Below, one piece after another: positions 23,795-31,387 of a stretch of DNA of 43,434 nt. This stretch comes from CAZGBT01 sp964524025 (GTDB lineage Archaea; Aenigmatarchaeota; Aenigmatarchaeia; CG10238-14; EX4484-224): contig CAZGBT010000009.1 in the NCBI GenBank assembly GCA_964524025.1, positions 1 to 43,434 of the forward strand. Direction: 5' to 3'. Each line of letters opens with the position of its first letter. The stretch's first letter is position 1. The translations under genes and the position numbers were made by a program. The notes under the pieces are model-generated. The model worked only from the letters and a program-made list of their open reading frames with translations. It was not told where the DNA came from and did no database searches.

Positions 23795-24503
23795 AAAGAA
23801 ATTGATAGAAAATGGAAGAAGGTTAGACGGAAGAAAGCCAGAGGAAGCAAGAGAAATCGAAATGCAAGTTGGTATTATAGAAAAAGCTGATGGGTCTGCT
23901 AAAGCTAGGTTTGGCAAAACTATTGCAATAGCAAGCGTCTATGGTCCTAAACTTTTGCATCCAAAACATCTTCAAGATATAGAAAAATGTACACTAAGAG
24001 TTAGATACGCCATGGTGCCATTTTCTGTTGACGAAAGAAAACCTTATGGGCCTGATAGAAGAAGTATAGAATTATCAAAGATCATAAGAATAGCTCTTGA
24101 GCCGGCAATTTTTCTAGAGGATTTCCCAAGAACTGTTATTGATGTATTTATCGATATAATGCAAGCAGATGGTTCGACTAGAGTTACAAGCATTAACGCA
24201 GCTTCTCTAGCCTTAGCTATAGGCGGAATCCCTATGAGAGATTTAGTGGCGGCTTGCTCTGTTGGTAAAGTTGATGGAACTTTAGTCGTTGATTTAACTG
24301 GAATAGAAGATAATTGTTGCGAGGCTGACGTTTCTTTTGCTATGATGCCTTCAAAGAACAAAATAACTTTGCTACAAATGGATGGGCTTTTAACGAAAGA
24401 GGAATTGTTAAAGTTGATAAATATGGCAAAAGAGACTTGTCTAAAAATTTATGAAAAACAAAAAGAGACTTTGAAGAATAAGTTTAAGGGGGAAGTTGAA
24501 TGA
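23781..24503 (+). CDS. rrp41: Exosome catalytic subunit Rrp41
   Basis: 240 residues, an RNase PH-like fold. Conserved regions are LDGRKPEEAREIEMQVGI, SAKARFGKTIAIASVYGPKL, and the phosphate/RNA-binding PYGPDRRSIELSKIIRIAL. The catalytic Asp region is NCCEADVSFAMMPSKNKIT. Rrp41 is the active subunit that degrades RNA 3' to 5' with phosphate. Its end overlaps rrp42 by four bases (ATGA), as expected for two subunits of one ring. Confidence 0.97.
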   Translation: MKKCEKKLIENGRRLDGRKPEEAREIEMQVGIIEKADGSAKARFGKTIAIASVYGPKLLHPKHLQDIEKCTLRVRYAMVPFSVDERKPYGPDRRSIELSKIIRIALEPAIFLEDFPRTVIDVFIDIMQADGSTRVTSINAASLALAIGGIPMRDLVAACSVGKVDGTLVVDLTGIEDNCCEADVSFAMMPSKNKITLLQMDGLLTKEELLKLINMAKETCLKIYEKQKETLKNKFKGEVE

Positions 24504-25270
24504 TAGAGGAAGAATTTGTGAAGGAATTATTGAAAAAGAAGAAAAGGGCTGATGGAAGAAAATTTGATGAATTTAGAAAAATTCAAATAAAAGAAGCTCC
24601 TATAGAGAAAGCAGAAGGCTCTGCCCTCGTAAAACTAGGAAATACTTGGGTTGCTGCTGGAATAAAGCTAAATGTAGGTACACCTTTTCCTGACACTCCA
24701 GACCAAGGAATATTAATAGTTAATGCAGAATTCTCGCCGATAGCATCTCCGGAATTCGAACCTGGACCGCCTACGGAAGATGCTATAGAATTGGCTAGAG
24801 TAGTCGATAGATGTTTAAGAGAGGGCAAAGCGATAGATTTAAGCAAATTAGTTTTAAAAGAAGGGGAAAAAGTATGGTGTGTTTTTGTAGATATACATAT
24901 TTTAAACCATGATGGAAATCTGTTGGATGCTGCAGCTCTTGCTTCTATGTTAGCATTGAAAAATACAAGAATGCCAAAGCTTGATGAGGAATTTAATGTT
25001 ATAAGAGGTGAATATGAAGGAAAACTTCAGGTTGAGCATGTACCTCTCTTGGTAAGCATTTGTAAGTTCGGCAATGATTATCTTATAGATCCCACTTATT
25101 TAGAAGAAAAAGTAATAGACGGAAAATTGACTTTCGGAATTAGAGAAGATGAAAAAATTTGCGCCATTCAAAAGCAAGGAAAAGCTGTATTCGATTTTGA
25201 TGAAATAGAAAAAATTATAGACCTTGCAATTTTAAAATCAAAGGAACTTAGGAAATTTTATGGGAATTAA
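24500..25270 (+). CDS. rrp42: Exosome subunit Rrp42
   Basis: 256 residues, RNase PH-like but without catalytic activity in known cases. Signatures are KKRADGRKFDEFRKIQI, FPDTPDQGILIVNAEFSPIA, PGPPTEDAIELARVVDRCL and HDGNLLDAAALASMLAL. It alternates with Rrp41 in the hexameric exosome ring. It overlaps rrp41 and rpl39e on either side. Confidence 0.97.
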   Translation: MIEEEFVKELLKKKKRADGRKFDEFRKIQIKEAPIEKAEGSALVKLGNTWVAAGIKLNVGTPFPDTPDQGILIVNAEFSPIASPEFEPGPPTEDAIELARVVDRCLREGKAIDLSKLVLKEGEKVWCVFVDIHILNHDGNLLDAAALASMLALKNTRMPKLDEEFNVIRGEYEGKLQVEHVPLLVSICKFGNDYLIDPTYLEEKVIDGKLTFGIREDEKICAIQKQGKAVFDFDEIEKIIDLAILKSKELRKFYGN

Positions 25271-25427
25271 ACATATAACAAAAAAATTAAAGCTAGCTGT
25301 TTTTAGAAAGATAAGACAAGCACCAAGATGGGCTGATATAAGAAAATTTGGGTTAAAAAGAGCTAGAACTAGAAGGATAAGAGTAGATAAAATTAAAAGG
25401 TGGAGAAGGACTAGAATAAAAATTTAG
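25260..25427 (+). CDS. rpl39e: Ribosomal protein L39e
   Basis: 55 residues. It starts at the ATG 25260, inside the last codons of rrp42 (11-base overlap). The sequence is very basic with the family's Trp after Pro (RQAPRWADIRKF) and the ending KRWRRTRIKI. It lines the exit tunnel of the large subunit. It is convergent with the pilin gene and overlaps it by four bases. Confidence 0.9.
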   Translation: MGIKHITKKLKLAVFRKIRQAPRWADIRKFGLKRARTRRIRVDKIKRWRRTRIKI

Positions 25428-25870
25428 CTCCAGCAATCTTGCGTATTTTTGCAAGTTTCTTCTATTGGCACAGCTCCTAAACAAAGACCTTTAACTGTTA
25501 CATAACTTTTTCCTCCTAGATCCAAAGCTGTGTCAATGATGTCAGTTTTGTTCACCTCTATCATCTTACTTTCTCCTTTAGTTAAAGTAACAGTTGCGTT
25601 AAAATTGGCATAACTTCCATCGCTTAACAGAATGCTGGACAAAGTAACGTTTTCAGGCCCCTCGTTTGTTACAAATATTTTATTAGCGTCCTCAAAAACT
25701 TTTAGGCTTAACCTATTAACTGCACATCTAATTTGGTACTCAGTAGCTGCTTGGACTTGTTGAGTTGCTGTTTTTGAGAATGTGGTTAGCCAGACAGAAA
25801 TTATACCACCTATAGCAACTGTAAAAGCTATTAACAAAACTGCTGCAACGAGCGGACTTATACCTTTCAT
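25424..25870 (-). CDS. Archaeal type IV pilin
   Basis: 148 residues. The N-terminus MKGISPLVAAVLLIAFTVAI is a textbook class III signal: cleavage after Lys-Gly, then the hydrophobic assembly helix. The mature part is beta-rich, Thr/Asn-rich with sequons and a Cys-containing C-terminus (EETCKNTQDCWS). It could be the major pilin for the machinery encoded 4 kb downstream. It is wedged between rpl39e and rpl31e on the opposite strand, breaking a gene order that is usually continuous. Confidence 0.88.
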   Translation of the reverse strand: MKGISPLVAAVLLIAFTVAIGGIISVWLTTFSKTATQQVQAATEYQIRCAVNRLSLKVFEDANKIFVTNEGPENVTLSSILLSDGSYANFNATVTLTKGESKMIEVNKTDIIDTALDLGGKSYVTVKGLCLGAVPIEETCKNTQDCWS

Positions 25871-25924
25871 CCTTTATAAAGTTTATCGTGGAAGATATAT
25901 AAAATTGCATAAAAATCAAAAAGT

Positions 25925-26161
25925 ATGGAAAAAATAGTAACCATTAATTTAAGAAAAAAATTTCTTAAAAAATCCAGAACCAAAAGGAGGAAAGTTTGTA
26001 TAAACTTTATAAGAAAAATTGCTGAAAGAATTGCTAAAGGCGAAGTTAAACTGCACGAATCAGTAAATAGAAAATTGTTTGGGTGTAAAAAATTGCCAAG
26101 CAAAATAAGGATAAAGGTTAAGAAAGAAGGTGAGGTTTTCTGGGTATATGCGGTTGATTGA
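25925..26161 (+). CDS. rpl31e: Ribosomal protein L31e
   Basis: 78 residues. The archaeal L31e pattern is VTINLRKKFLKKSRTKRRKV, followed by a helical segment with FIRKIAERIAKGEVKLHESV and VNRKLFGCKKLPSKIRIKV. It is a large-subunit protein near the tunnel exit. It abuts aIF6 with no gap, the common archaeal L31e-aIF6 pair. Confidence 0.9.
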   Translation: MEKIVTINLRKKFLKKSRTKRRKVCINFIRKIAERIAKGEVKLHESVNRKLFGCKKLPSKIRIKVKKEGEVFWVYAVD

Positions 26162-26827
26162 ATGATTATTCAACTAGATTTTTTTGGAGATCCGAACGTT
26201 GGTCTTTTTGGTAAAGCTAACGACGATTTTTGTCTTATTGGAAAAGATATTCCAACTAAAAAAATTAGAAAAGCCTTAAAAGTCAAAGTTTATAAATTAA
26301 CGCTTCTACATACCTCTCTTATCGGTTTATTTTGCGCATTAAATTCAAACGGAATAATAGTACCAGCTTTGGTAGCAGATGAAGAAATAGAAAAATTAAG
26401 GAAAATTTGTAGAGAGTTTTCGATAAATCTATGCATCTTAAAATCAAAGTATACTGCTTTAGGTAATCTAATAGTTTGTAACGACGAAGGCGCTATAATA
26501 AGCAAAGTCTTTACTAGAAAGCAGAAAGAATTAATAGAAGATTGTCTGGGAGTTGAAACAGTCTTTGGAAAAATAGCTGGTTTGAACATAGTTGGTTCTT
26601 GCTGTTTTGCAACTAACAAGGGTTGCTTGATCCATAGAGATGCTAAGGAAAGTGAAATAAAAAAAGTAGAGAAAGTGTTAAAGGTTGAATGTGCTATCGG
26701 AACTGTAAATTCTGGCTCACCATTTATTTCTTCTGGTCTAATCGCAAATTCGAATGGAGCTATAATAGGAAGTAGGACAACTGGTTATGAACTGAGTAGA
26801 ATAATGGAAGCTCTAAAGCTAACCTAA
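26162..26827 (+). CDS. eif6: Translation factor aIF6
   Basis: 221 residues, normal for archaeal IF6. Repeats of the five-bladed pentein fold are visible, for example IGLFCALNSNGIIVPALVAD, YTALGNLIVCNDEGAIISK and VNSGSPFISSGLIANSNGAI. It binds the 50S subunit and prevents early joining to 30S; SBDS, encoded upstream, promotes its release. It ends convergently with rpoP, overlapping four bases. Confidence 0.96.
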   Translation: MIIQLDFFGDPNVGLFGKANDDFCLIGKDIPTKKIRKALKVKVYKLTLLHTSLIGLFCALNSNGIIVPALVADEEIEKLRKICREFSINLCILKSKYTALGNLIVCNDEGAIISKVFTRKQKELIEDCLGVETVFGKIAGLNIVGSCCFATNKGCLIHRDAKESEIKKVEKVLKVECAIGTVNSGSPFISSGLIANSNGAIIGSRTTGYELSRIMEALKLT

Positions 26828-26949
26828 GGTGCCTTTACCTTTTTTACAATGGGGGGTCTAACTTTTACAAAAATTCTGCTACCACAATAGGGACATCTAA
26901 TAGTTTCCAATTTCGGAATTATCTTCTTACAATTTATGCATTTATACAT
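26824..26949 (-). CDS. rpoP: RNA polymerase subunit P (Rpo12)
   Basis: 41 residues. Zinc ribbon C4-x2-C7 (CINCKK) and C19-x2-C22 (CPYCGSRI), then a basic end (FVKVRPPIVKKVKAP). Length and motifs match archaeal RpoP, also called Rpo12/RPABC4. Its ATG overlaps the L37ae stop (TAATG), the usual archaeal neighbour. Confidence 0.93.
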   Translation of the reverse strand: MYKCINCKKIIPKLETIRCPYCGSRIFVKVRPPIVKKVKAP

Positions 26950-27173
26950 TATCTCTCCTCTCTAAACGGCAAATAGGCACCACCAGCAAATTTAGCCCCA
27001 CACTTTTTACAAAACCAAATACCTGTACTTAGTCTTTTTACATAAGGCATTTTGCAGCGAGGGCAAATATGCCTTTTTCTTTGTAATTTTTCTATAGCAG
27101 CAACTATCTCTCTAACCTTTTTCCCATACCTAGCTCCAAACCTTCCAGCACTCCCAACTTTTTTTGTTCTCAT
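26949..27173 (-). CDS. rpl37ae: Ribosomal protein L37ae (L43e)
   Basis: 74 residues with zinc ribbon CPRC...CKKC (RHICPRCKMPYVKRLSTGIW) and the N-terminal KKVGSAGRFGARYGKKVREI typical of L37ae. Large-subunit protein. It overlaps PDCD5 by four bases (ATGA) and RpoP by one. Confidence 0.96.
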   Translation of the reverse strand: MRTKKVGSAGRFGARYGKKVREIVAAIEKLQRKRHICPRCKMPYVKRLSTGIWFCKKCGAKFAGGAYLPFREER

Positions 27174-27424
27174 TTTTTAATCCTCCTTATTTTAAATTCT
27201 CTCTTTGGCGATAAAGCTAAGAGTATTTGTTTAATTTGGCTCTCAGTAATTAAATTTTTAATTTTTCCTTCTTGATAAAGCTGTATCAAATAATTTTCTA
27301 TCTGTGTCGCAAGCAAAGGTTTGACAAGCTTTACTCTAGCCAACCTTTCTCTAGCTTTAGCAGTTAAAATCTTCCTTAATATATTCTTCCTAGCCTCCTT
27401 TAACATTTTTTCATTTCCTTCCAA
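27170..27424 (-). CDS. PDCD5-family DNA-binding protein
   Basis: 84 residues. The helical bundle with ILRKILTAKARERLARVKLV and KPLLATQIENYLIQLYQEGK matches the PDCD5/TFAR19 family conserved in archaea and eukaryotes. It is often annotated as a DNA-binding protein, and its archaeal role is unclear. An internal Met (27406) would reduce the overlap with rps19e. Its usual neighbour is S19e, as here. Confidence 0.92.
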   Translation of the reverse strand: MEGNEKMLKEARKNILRKILTAKARERLARVKLVKPLLATQIENYLIQLYQEGKIKNLITESQIKQILLALSPKREFKIRRIKK

Positions 27425-27846
27425 ACTTCATAAGCAATCCTATCGAGCAAGCTTTGACCTTTTGGTGTTATTTTTCTTCCTTTTTTATCAACCTTTTCTA
27501 CCAAACCAGCTTCTTCTAGCCTTTGCAAAATTCTCCTTATTATAGCCCCTGAAGCTTTTCTAAAACGAGGTGGTCTTCTTCCTCTCCTTTTTCTACCACC
27601 ATAATACGTTCTTAACCTTTCAACCCCAACAGGCCCGTCTAAATAAATCCTTCTTAAAATAGAGGCTGCCCTTATATACCAAAAATCAGGCTGATCTGGC
27701 GGCCTCTCTTTATGACATCCAGATTTTACAAAATCTATCCATTTTGGTTTTTCGAGTTCTTTAAATTCCTTCAATTTTTCCTTAAGTTTTTCTATGAGTT
27801 TATTTGCTGGGACGTCCCTAACAGTTACCATACAATAAAATTTCAT
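27400..27846 (-). CDS. rps19e: Ribosomal protein S19e
   Basis: 148 residues. The S19e core is present: VRDVPANKLIEKLKEKLKEF, PDFWYIRAASILRRIYLDGP and the G-rich GVERLRTYYGGRKRRGRRPP. The annotated ATG overlaps the rnp4 stop (ATGA), but family members usually begin at the internal Met in MVTVRDVPA (27831). It is a small-subunit protein. Genes Rnp4, S19e, PDCD5, L37ae, RpoP run as one minus-strand operon. Confidence 0.96.
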   Translation of the reverse strand: MKFYCMVTVRDVPANKLIEKLKEKLKEFKELEKPKWIDFVKSGCHKERPPDQPDFWYIRAASILRRIYLDGPVGVERLRTYYGGRKRRGRRPPRFRKASGAIIRRILQRLEEAGLVEKVDKKGRKITPKGQSLLDRIAYEVWKEMKKC

Positions 27847-28178
27847 GAAAATCTTAAAGTTCTTTTTGGTTTATACGGATACCTATAGATCTTTCCGCAT
27901 GAAAGACATCTTACAATTCTTATTTTTCTCTTGCTATCGAGCCTAACCCTTGCAGTTTTTCCAAAAATAAAAATTGTGTTGCAGACTTTGCAAAAACTTC
28001 TTTTTATCTCTTTCGGCAGTCTAACATTATATCTTTTTCCTATAGTTCTTAACAACTCTACATACCTTCTGGATCTTTCAGGATTTTTCTCAAATTCTTT
28101 TTTGGCAAGCTCGAAAAGGATTCTTATCCTCTCCTTAGCTATTCTTCTCTGCCATGCTGGTTTTCTTCCTCTCCTCAC
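27843..28178 (-). CDS. rnp4: RNase P protein component 4 (Rpp21/Rpr2)
   Basis: 111 residues, GTG start. Zinc ribbon Cys pairs are CKVC (KRSFCKVCNTIFIFG) and CLSC (RIVRCLSCGKIYRYPY). The N-terminal helices (RIAKERIRILFELAKKEFEK) contact the RNA. With p30 and Pop5 encoded at 20647-21689, three of the four standard archaeal RNase P proteins are in this window; Rpp29 is absent. Confidence 0.93.
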   Translation of the reverse strand: MRRGRKPAWQRRIAKERIRILFELAKKEFEKNPERSRRYVELLRTIGKRYNVRLPKEIKRSFCKVCNTIFIFGKTARVRLDSKRKIRIVRCLSCGKIYRYPYKPKRTLRFS

Positions 28179-28184
28179 TAAAAA

Positions 28185-28192
28185 TTTAAATA
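28185..28192 (+). promoter_or_regulatory. TATA element, probably for the thermosome gene
   Basis: TTTAAATA preceded by AAAA (a BRE-like context) lies about 56 bases before the thermosome ATG. A start near 28212-28217 would give a leader with the GGTGAG site. The minus-strand rnp4 gene begins only seven bases away on the other side. Confidence 0.4.
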
Positions 28193-28200
28193 GGTTGCGT

Positions 28201-28214
28201 TATTATTAATAATA
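28201..28214. promoter_or_regulatory. 14-bp AT palindrome in divergent rnp4/thermosome promoter
   Basis: TATTATTAATAATA is perfectly self-complementary and lies at the expected transcription start of the thermosome and where a TATA box for rnp4 would fall. It may be a heat-shock-type operator or just an AT-rich promoter element. Confidence 0.35.
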
Positions 28215-28247
28215 GCTCTTTTTATAGAATAAAAACAGGTGAGAATT

Positions 28248-29891
28248 ATGGCACAAGCTGCTATAGGTCAGTTAGGAGGTCAGCCAGTATTAATCTTGCC
28301 AGAGGGTACTTTAAGACAAATAGGTAGAGATGCTCAGCGTAACAATATAGCTGCAGCTAAGGCAGTTGCAGATGCCATAAGAACCACTCTAGGCCCAAAG
28401 GGAATGGATAAGATGCTAGTCGATTCTCTAGGAGATATAACTATTACTAACGACGGTGTAACAATCTTGGAAGAAATGGAAATAGAACATCCAGCAGCAA
28501 AGATGATGGTAGAAGTAGCAAAAACTTTGAACGAAGAAGTTGGCGATGGCACTACAACAAGCGTTGTAATAGCTGGGGAGCTTTTGAAGAAGGCAGAAGA
28601 ATTGCTCGATCAAAATATTCATGCAACTGTAATTACAAAAGGTTATAAGCTAGCTATGATGCAAGCCTTAAAATACCTTGAAGAGATGGCTTTGCCGGTT
28701 TCTTTGAAAGATGAAGAATTACTCAAAAAAATTGCATTAACTGCAATGAGCGGAAAAGCCATAGAAAAGGCTTCGCCAAAAATTGCTGAAATAGTAGTTA
28801 AAGCTGCAAAAATAGTAGCAAGAGAAGAAAATGGAAAAATCAAGATAGATAGGGATGATATAAAAAGAGTAAAAAAACATGGAGCTAGCGCTGAGGAAAC
28901 AGAACTTATAAGAGGAATTGTTATCGATAAAGAAGTTGTTCATCCAGGAATGCCTAAGAGGATAAAAGATGCAAAGATAGCTTTATTAGATTGTCCTTTA
29001 GAAGTTAAAGAAACAGAAACCGATGCGCAAATAAGGATTACTTCACCAGAGCAGCTACAAGCTTTTGTCGAGCAAGAACAAAAGATGATAAAAGACATGG
29101 TAGATAAAATAGCTTCTGTAGGGGCTAATGTTGTATTTTGTCAAAAAGGTATAGATGATCTAGCACAACACTATCTGGCAAAAAAAGGAATACTTGCTGT
29201 CAGAAGGGTTAAAAAGTCGGATATGGAAGCGTTAGCAAAAGCTACGGGAGGTAAAATAGTTACGAACATAGAAGATCTTACAGAGAAAGATCTAGGTTAT
29301 GCAAAATTGGTTGAAGAAAAGAAACTTGCTGGAGAAGCGATGGTATTCGTTAGAGAATGCAAAGACCCTAAGGCTGTAACAATTTTGGTAAGAGGAAGTA
29401 CAGAGCATGTAGTTGACGAAGTAGATAGAGCAGTGGAAGATGCTGTCGGAGCAGTAGTTTCTGCTTTGGAGATAGGAAAAGTAGTCCCAGGCGCTGGAGC
29501 GCCAGAAGTTGAAGCAGCCAGAAGATTAAGAAAATTTGCAGAAAAATTCTCTGGAAAAGAACAATTAGCTATCCTAGCTTTTGCAGAAGCTCTAGAGATA
29601 ATACCAAAAACACTAGCTGAGAACGCAGGATTAGATCCTATAGATATGCTAGCAAAAATAAAAGCGATGCACGAGAAAGGAAAAACAAACTATGGATTAG
29701 ACGTCTTCGAAGGGAAAGCGAAAGATGCCATAGAAATGGGAGTGATAGAACCTCTAAAAGTAAAGACTTGTGCAATTAAATCTGCTACAGAAGCTGCAGA
29801 AATGATTTTAAGAATAGACGACGTAATAGCTGCAAGAAAAATAGAAACTGAAACTAAGAGGCCTGAAACAGGAGAAACTTCAGAATACTAG
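28248..29891 (+). CDS. thsA: Thermosome (group II chaperonin) subunit
   Basis: 547 residues from the ATG at 28248, with GGTGAG seven bases before. An in-frame GTG at 28239 overlaps that site and is unlikely. Hallmarks are the ATP-binding TTLGPKGMDKMLVDSLGD and NDGVTIL, VGDGTTTSVVIAGELL, and late VVPGAGAPEVEAARRL. The double ring folds proteins delivered by prefoldin. The C-terminus ends ETGETSEY and lacks the Gly-Met-rich tail common in other thermosomes. Only one subunit gene is in the window. Confidence 0.97.
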   Translation: MAQAAIGQLGGQPVLILPEGTLRQIGRDAQRNNIAAAKAVADAIRTTLGPKGMDKMLVDSLGDITITNDGVTILEEMEIEHPAAKMMVEVAKTLNEEVGDGTTTSVVIAGELLKKAEELLDQNIHATVITKGYKLAMMQALKYLEEMALPVSLKDEELLKKIALTAMSGKAIEKASPKIAEIVVKAAKIVAREENGKIKIDRDDIKRVKKHGASAEETELIRGIVIDKEVVHPGMPKRIKDAKIALLDCPLEVKETETDAQIRITSPEQLQAFVEQEQKMIKDMVDKIASVGANVVFCQKGIDDLAQHYLAKKGILAVRRVKKSDMEALAKATGGKIVTNIEDLTEKDLGYAKLVEEKKLAGEAMVFVRECKDPKAVTILVRGSTEHVVDEVDRAVEDAVGAVVSALEIGKVVPGAGAPEVEAARRLRKFAEKFSGKEQLAILAFAEALEIIPKTLAENAGLDPIDMLAKIKAMHEKGKTNYGLDVFEGKAKDAIEMGVIEPLKVKTCAIKSATEAAEMILRIDDVIAARKIETETKRPETGETSEY

Positions 29892-29892
29892 G

Positions 29893-29920
29893 CTTTTAAT
29901 TTTCTCTTTTTTAATTTATT
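29893..29920 (+). terminator. T-rich terminator after thermosome
   Basis: TTTTAATTTTCTCTTTTTTAA directly follows the thermosome stop. Runs of T are sufficient for archaeal termination. The following pilus gene begins at 29923, so part of the tract may instead belong to its promoter. Confidence 0.4.
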
Positions 29921-29922
29921 TT

Positions 29923-30375
29923 ATGGACAAGGGAAGTCTTGAGACTCTTTCTTCTGAAATAAACTCTCTTCTTATTGCGTTAAAGCATTTGCAAAAAAAG
30001 ATTGAAAACGTCGAGGAAAAAGCTAAGTTCGATATAAGAGATTTCTATAAGGATATGGTAAGCATGCTAAGGATAAATCAAGAAATAATAGCGGAAGTTG
30101 TTAAAGCAAACGATGCTCTAAGGCTAGAAATTTCAAAATTAATACCAAAAATTAGCGATCTTGTGGAAAAAATTGATGAAATGTTGTCTTTGGTAAAAGC
30201 TGCTGCGGAAGGAGAAACTAAAGAAGAGAAGGAAGAAACTACAACAAAAAGATTGGATGAGCTTATAAGTTATAGTAGGAGGCTCGTTGAAACTAATCAG
30301 CTTTTGTTAAGCACATTAGAAGAACTTAAAAGGAAGTTTCCACCAACTATCAGAAAGCTTCCCAGAAAAATATGA
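29923..30375 (+). CDS. Coiled-coil protein heading the pilus locus
   Basis: 150 residues, mostly helix. An N-terminal heptad region (INSLLIALKHLQKKIENVEE) and a central one (RLEISKLIPKISDLVEKIDE) are separated from a third by an acidic, Lys/Glu/Thr-rich linker. It lacks a signal peptide and membrane helix, so it is cytoplasmic. The position at the head of a pilus ATPase operon, overlapping the next gene by four bases (ATGA), recalls accessory coiled-coil proteins such as ArlC/D/E in archaella. The link is by position and type only. Confidence 0.65.
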   Translation: MDKGSLETLSSEINSLLIALKHLQKKIENVEEKAKFDIRDFYKDMVSMLRINQEIIAEVVKANDALRLEISKLIPKISDLVEKIDEMLSLVKAAAEGETKEEKEETTTKRLDELISYSRRLVETNQLLLSTLEELKRKFPPTIRKLPRKI

Positions 30376-30980
30376 AAAGCCAAGTCAACATAATTTCCGC
30401 AATTCTAATTTTGGGTATAAGTGTTGGCCTTGTTTCATTAGCTTATACCTGGGGTTTACCGTTGATACAAAAAAGAAAGGATACGACAAAATTCGAATCC
30501 CTTTTTTCTTTGTTTGATCCTTCAAACCCAAATTCTTTAGAAAGGTTAATAACTAGCATAGCTAATAAGGGTGGTGAGGAAATTGTAACGTTACCTTACG
30601 AAGGCATATGGATAATTAACGAAAGAGAGAATTCGATAGCTTTAATGATAGATTCAAAAATAAGTGGAATTGCTCCAGATACTTATGTTTCCTTATTGCC
30701 AGGGGGTTCTTGTCCTTCTGGCTCAAAAGGAAGATTAGGAGTTGATGAACCATTTGAAGTATGCTGTTTCTCGAAATCGATGGGAACAATCTTCAACATA
30801 ACCTTTAAAATCTGGTTTAGAGATCTTGTTGATGAAAACGGAAGGATTTACAGATTAAAAATATTCCCATTAGGGTCTTCTTCTTTAAAATCAAAAAACC
30901 TTTTACTAAGGTTTGATCCAACCAATTCCTTTGAAAAAGAAGATTTAGTGCAAAAATCTGTAGGCATATTGCTTAGATGA
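30372..30980 (+). CDS. Minor pilin-like membrane-anchored protein 1
   Basis: 202 residues. The N-terminus MKSQVNIISAILILGISVGL is a class III-like signal: Lys-Ser/Gln cleavage site and a hydrophobic helix. The outside domain is beta-rich with a G-G-S-C-P-S-G-S-K segment and a C-C pair (FEVCCFSKS). It overlaps the genes on both sides by four bases. A role as minor pilin or assembly subunit is inferred. Confidence 0.7.
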   Translation: MKSQVNIISAILILGISVGLVSLAYTWGLPLIQKRKDTTKFESLFSLFDPSNPNSLERLITSIANKGGEEIVTLPYEGIWIINERENSIALMIDSKISGIAPDTYVSLLPGGSCPSGSKGRLGVDEPFEVCCFSKSMGTIFNITFKIWFRDLVDENGRIYRLKIFPLGSSSLKSKNLLLRFDPTNSFEKEDLVQKSVGILLR

Positions 30981-31387
30981 AATCCCAAACCCTTCTCCTG
31001 CAATTTTTACTTTTCTTCATAATTGGCTTAACAATTCTTTCGATGCTTGGAAATTTCTTTTCCATCCACACAGCCAAAAGCGAAGAATATCTTGAAGAAG
31101 ATTCTATGAAAGCCGTTTCTTCTCTAATTTCAACCTATATTTTGAATCTAATCTCCCTAAATGCTAACTCTTCAAACATAACTTTATACTTTTCCAATTT
31201 TTCTAGACTAAAGGATTTTGAGATAAGTTTAAAGAAGGAAGAAATTGTAATAAGATCTCCAAAGGGAATTTTTGTTGAAAGTCCAATCCACAAGTTAGGT
31301 GAAAGTACCGATTTTGAAGGAACAAAAAATTTACTTTTCTTAACTTTTACTTACGACAAGGAGAAAAATAAATTAGAGATAAGATGA
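30977..31387 (+). CDS. Minor pilin-like membrane-anchored protein 2
   Basis: 136 residues. MKSQTLLLQFLLFFIIGLTI again gives Lys-Ser/Gln before a hydrophobic helix. The rest is a small outside domain with Asn/Ser-rich strands (NANSSNITLYFSNFSRLKDF). It overlaps the ATPase gene by four bases. The same N-terminal pattern in four proteins of this locus supports processing by one prepilin peptidase, which is not encoded in this window. Confidence 0.7.
   Translation: MKSQTLLLQFLLFFIIGLTILSMLGNFFSIHTAKSEEYLEEDSMKAVSSLISTYILNLISLNANSSNITLYFSNFSRLKDFEISLKKEEIVIRSPKGIFVESPIHKLGESTDFEGTKNLLFLTFTYDKEKNKLEIR

Noticed and set aside
25867..26103. 78-codon minus-strand open frame
   Set aside because: It lies over rpl31e, which is clearly the real gene.
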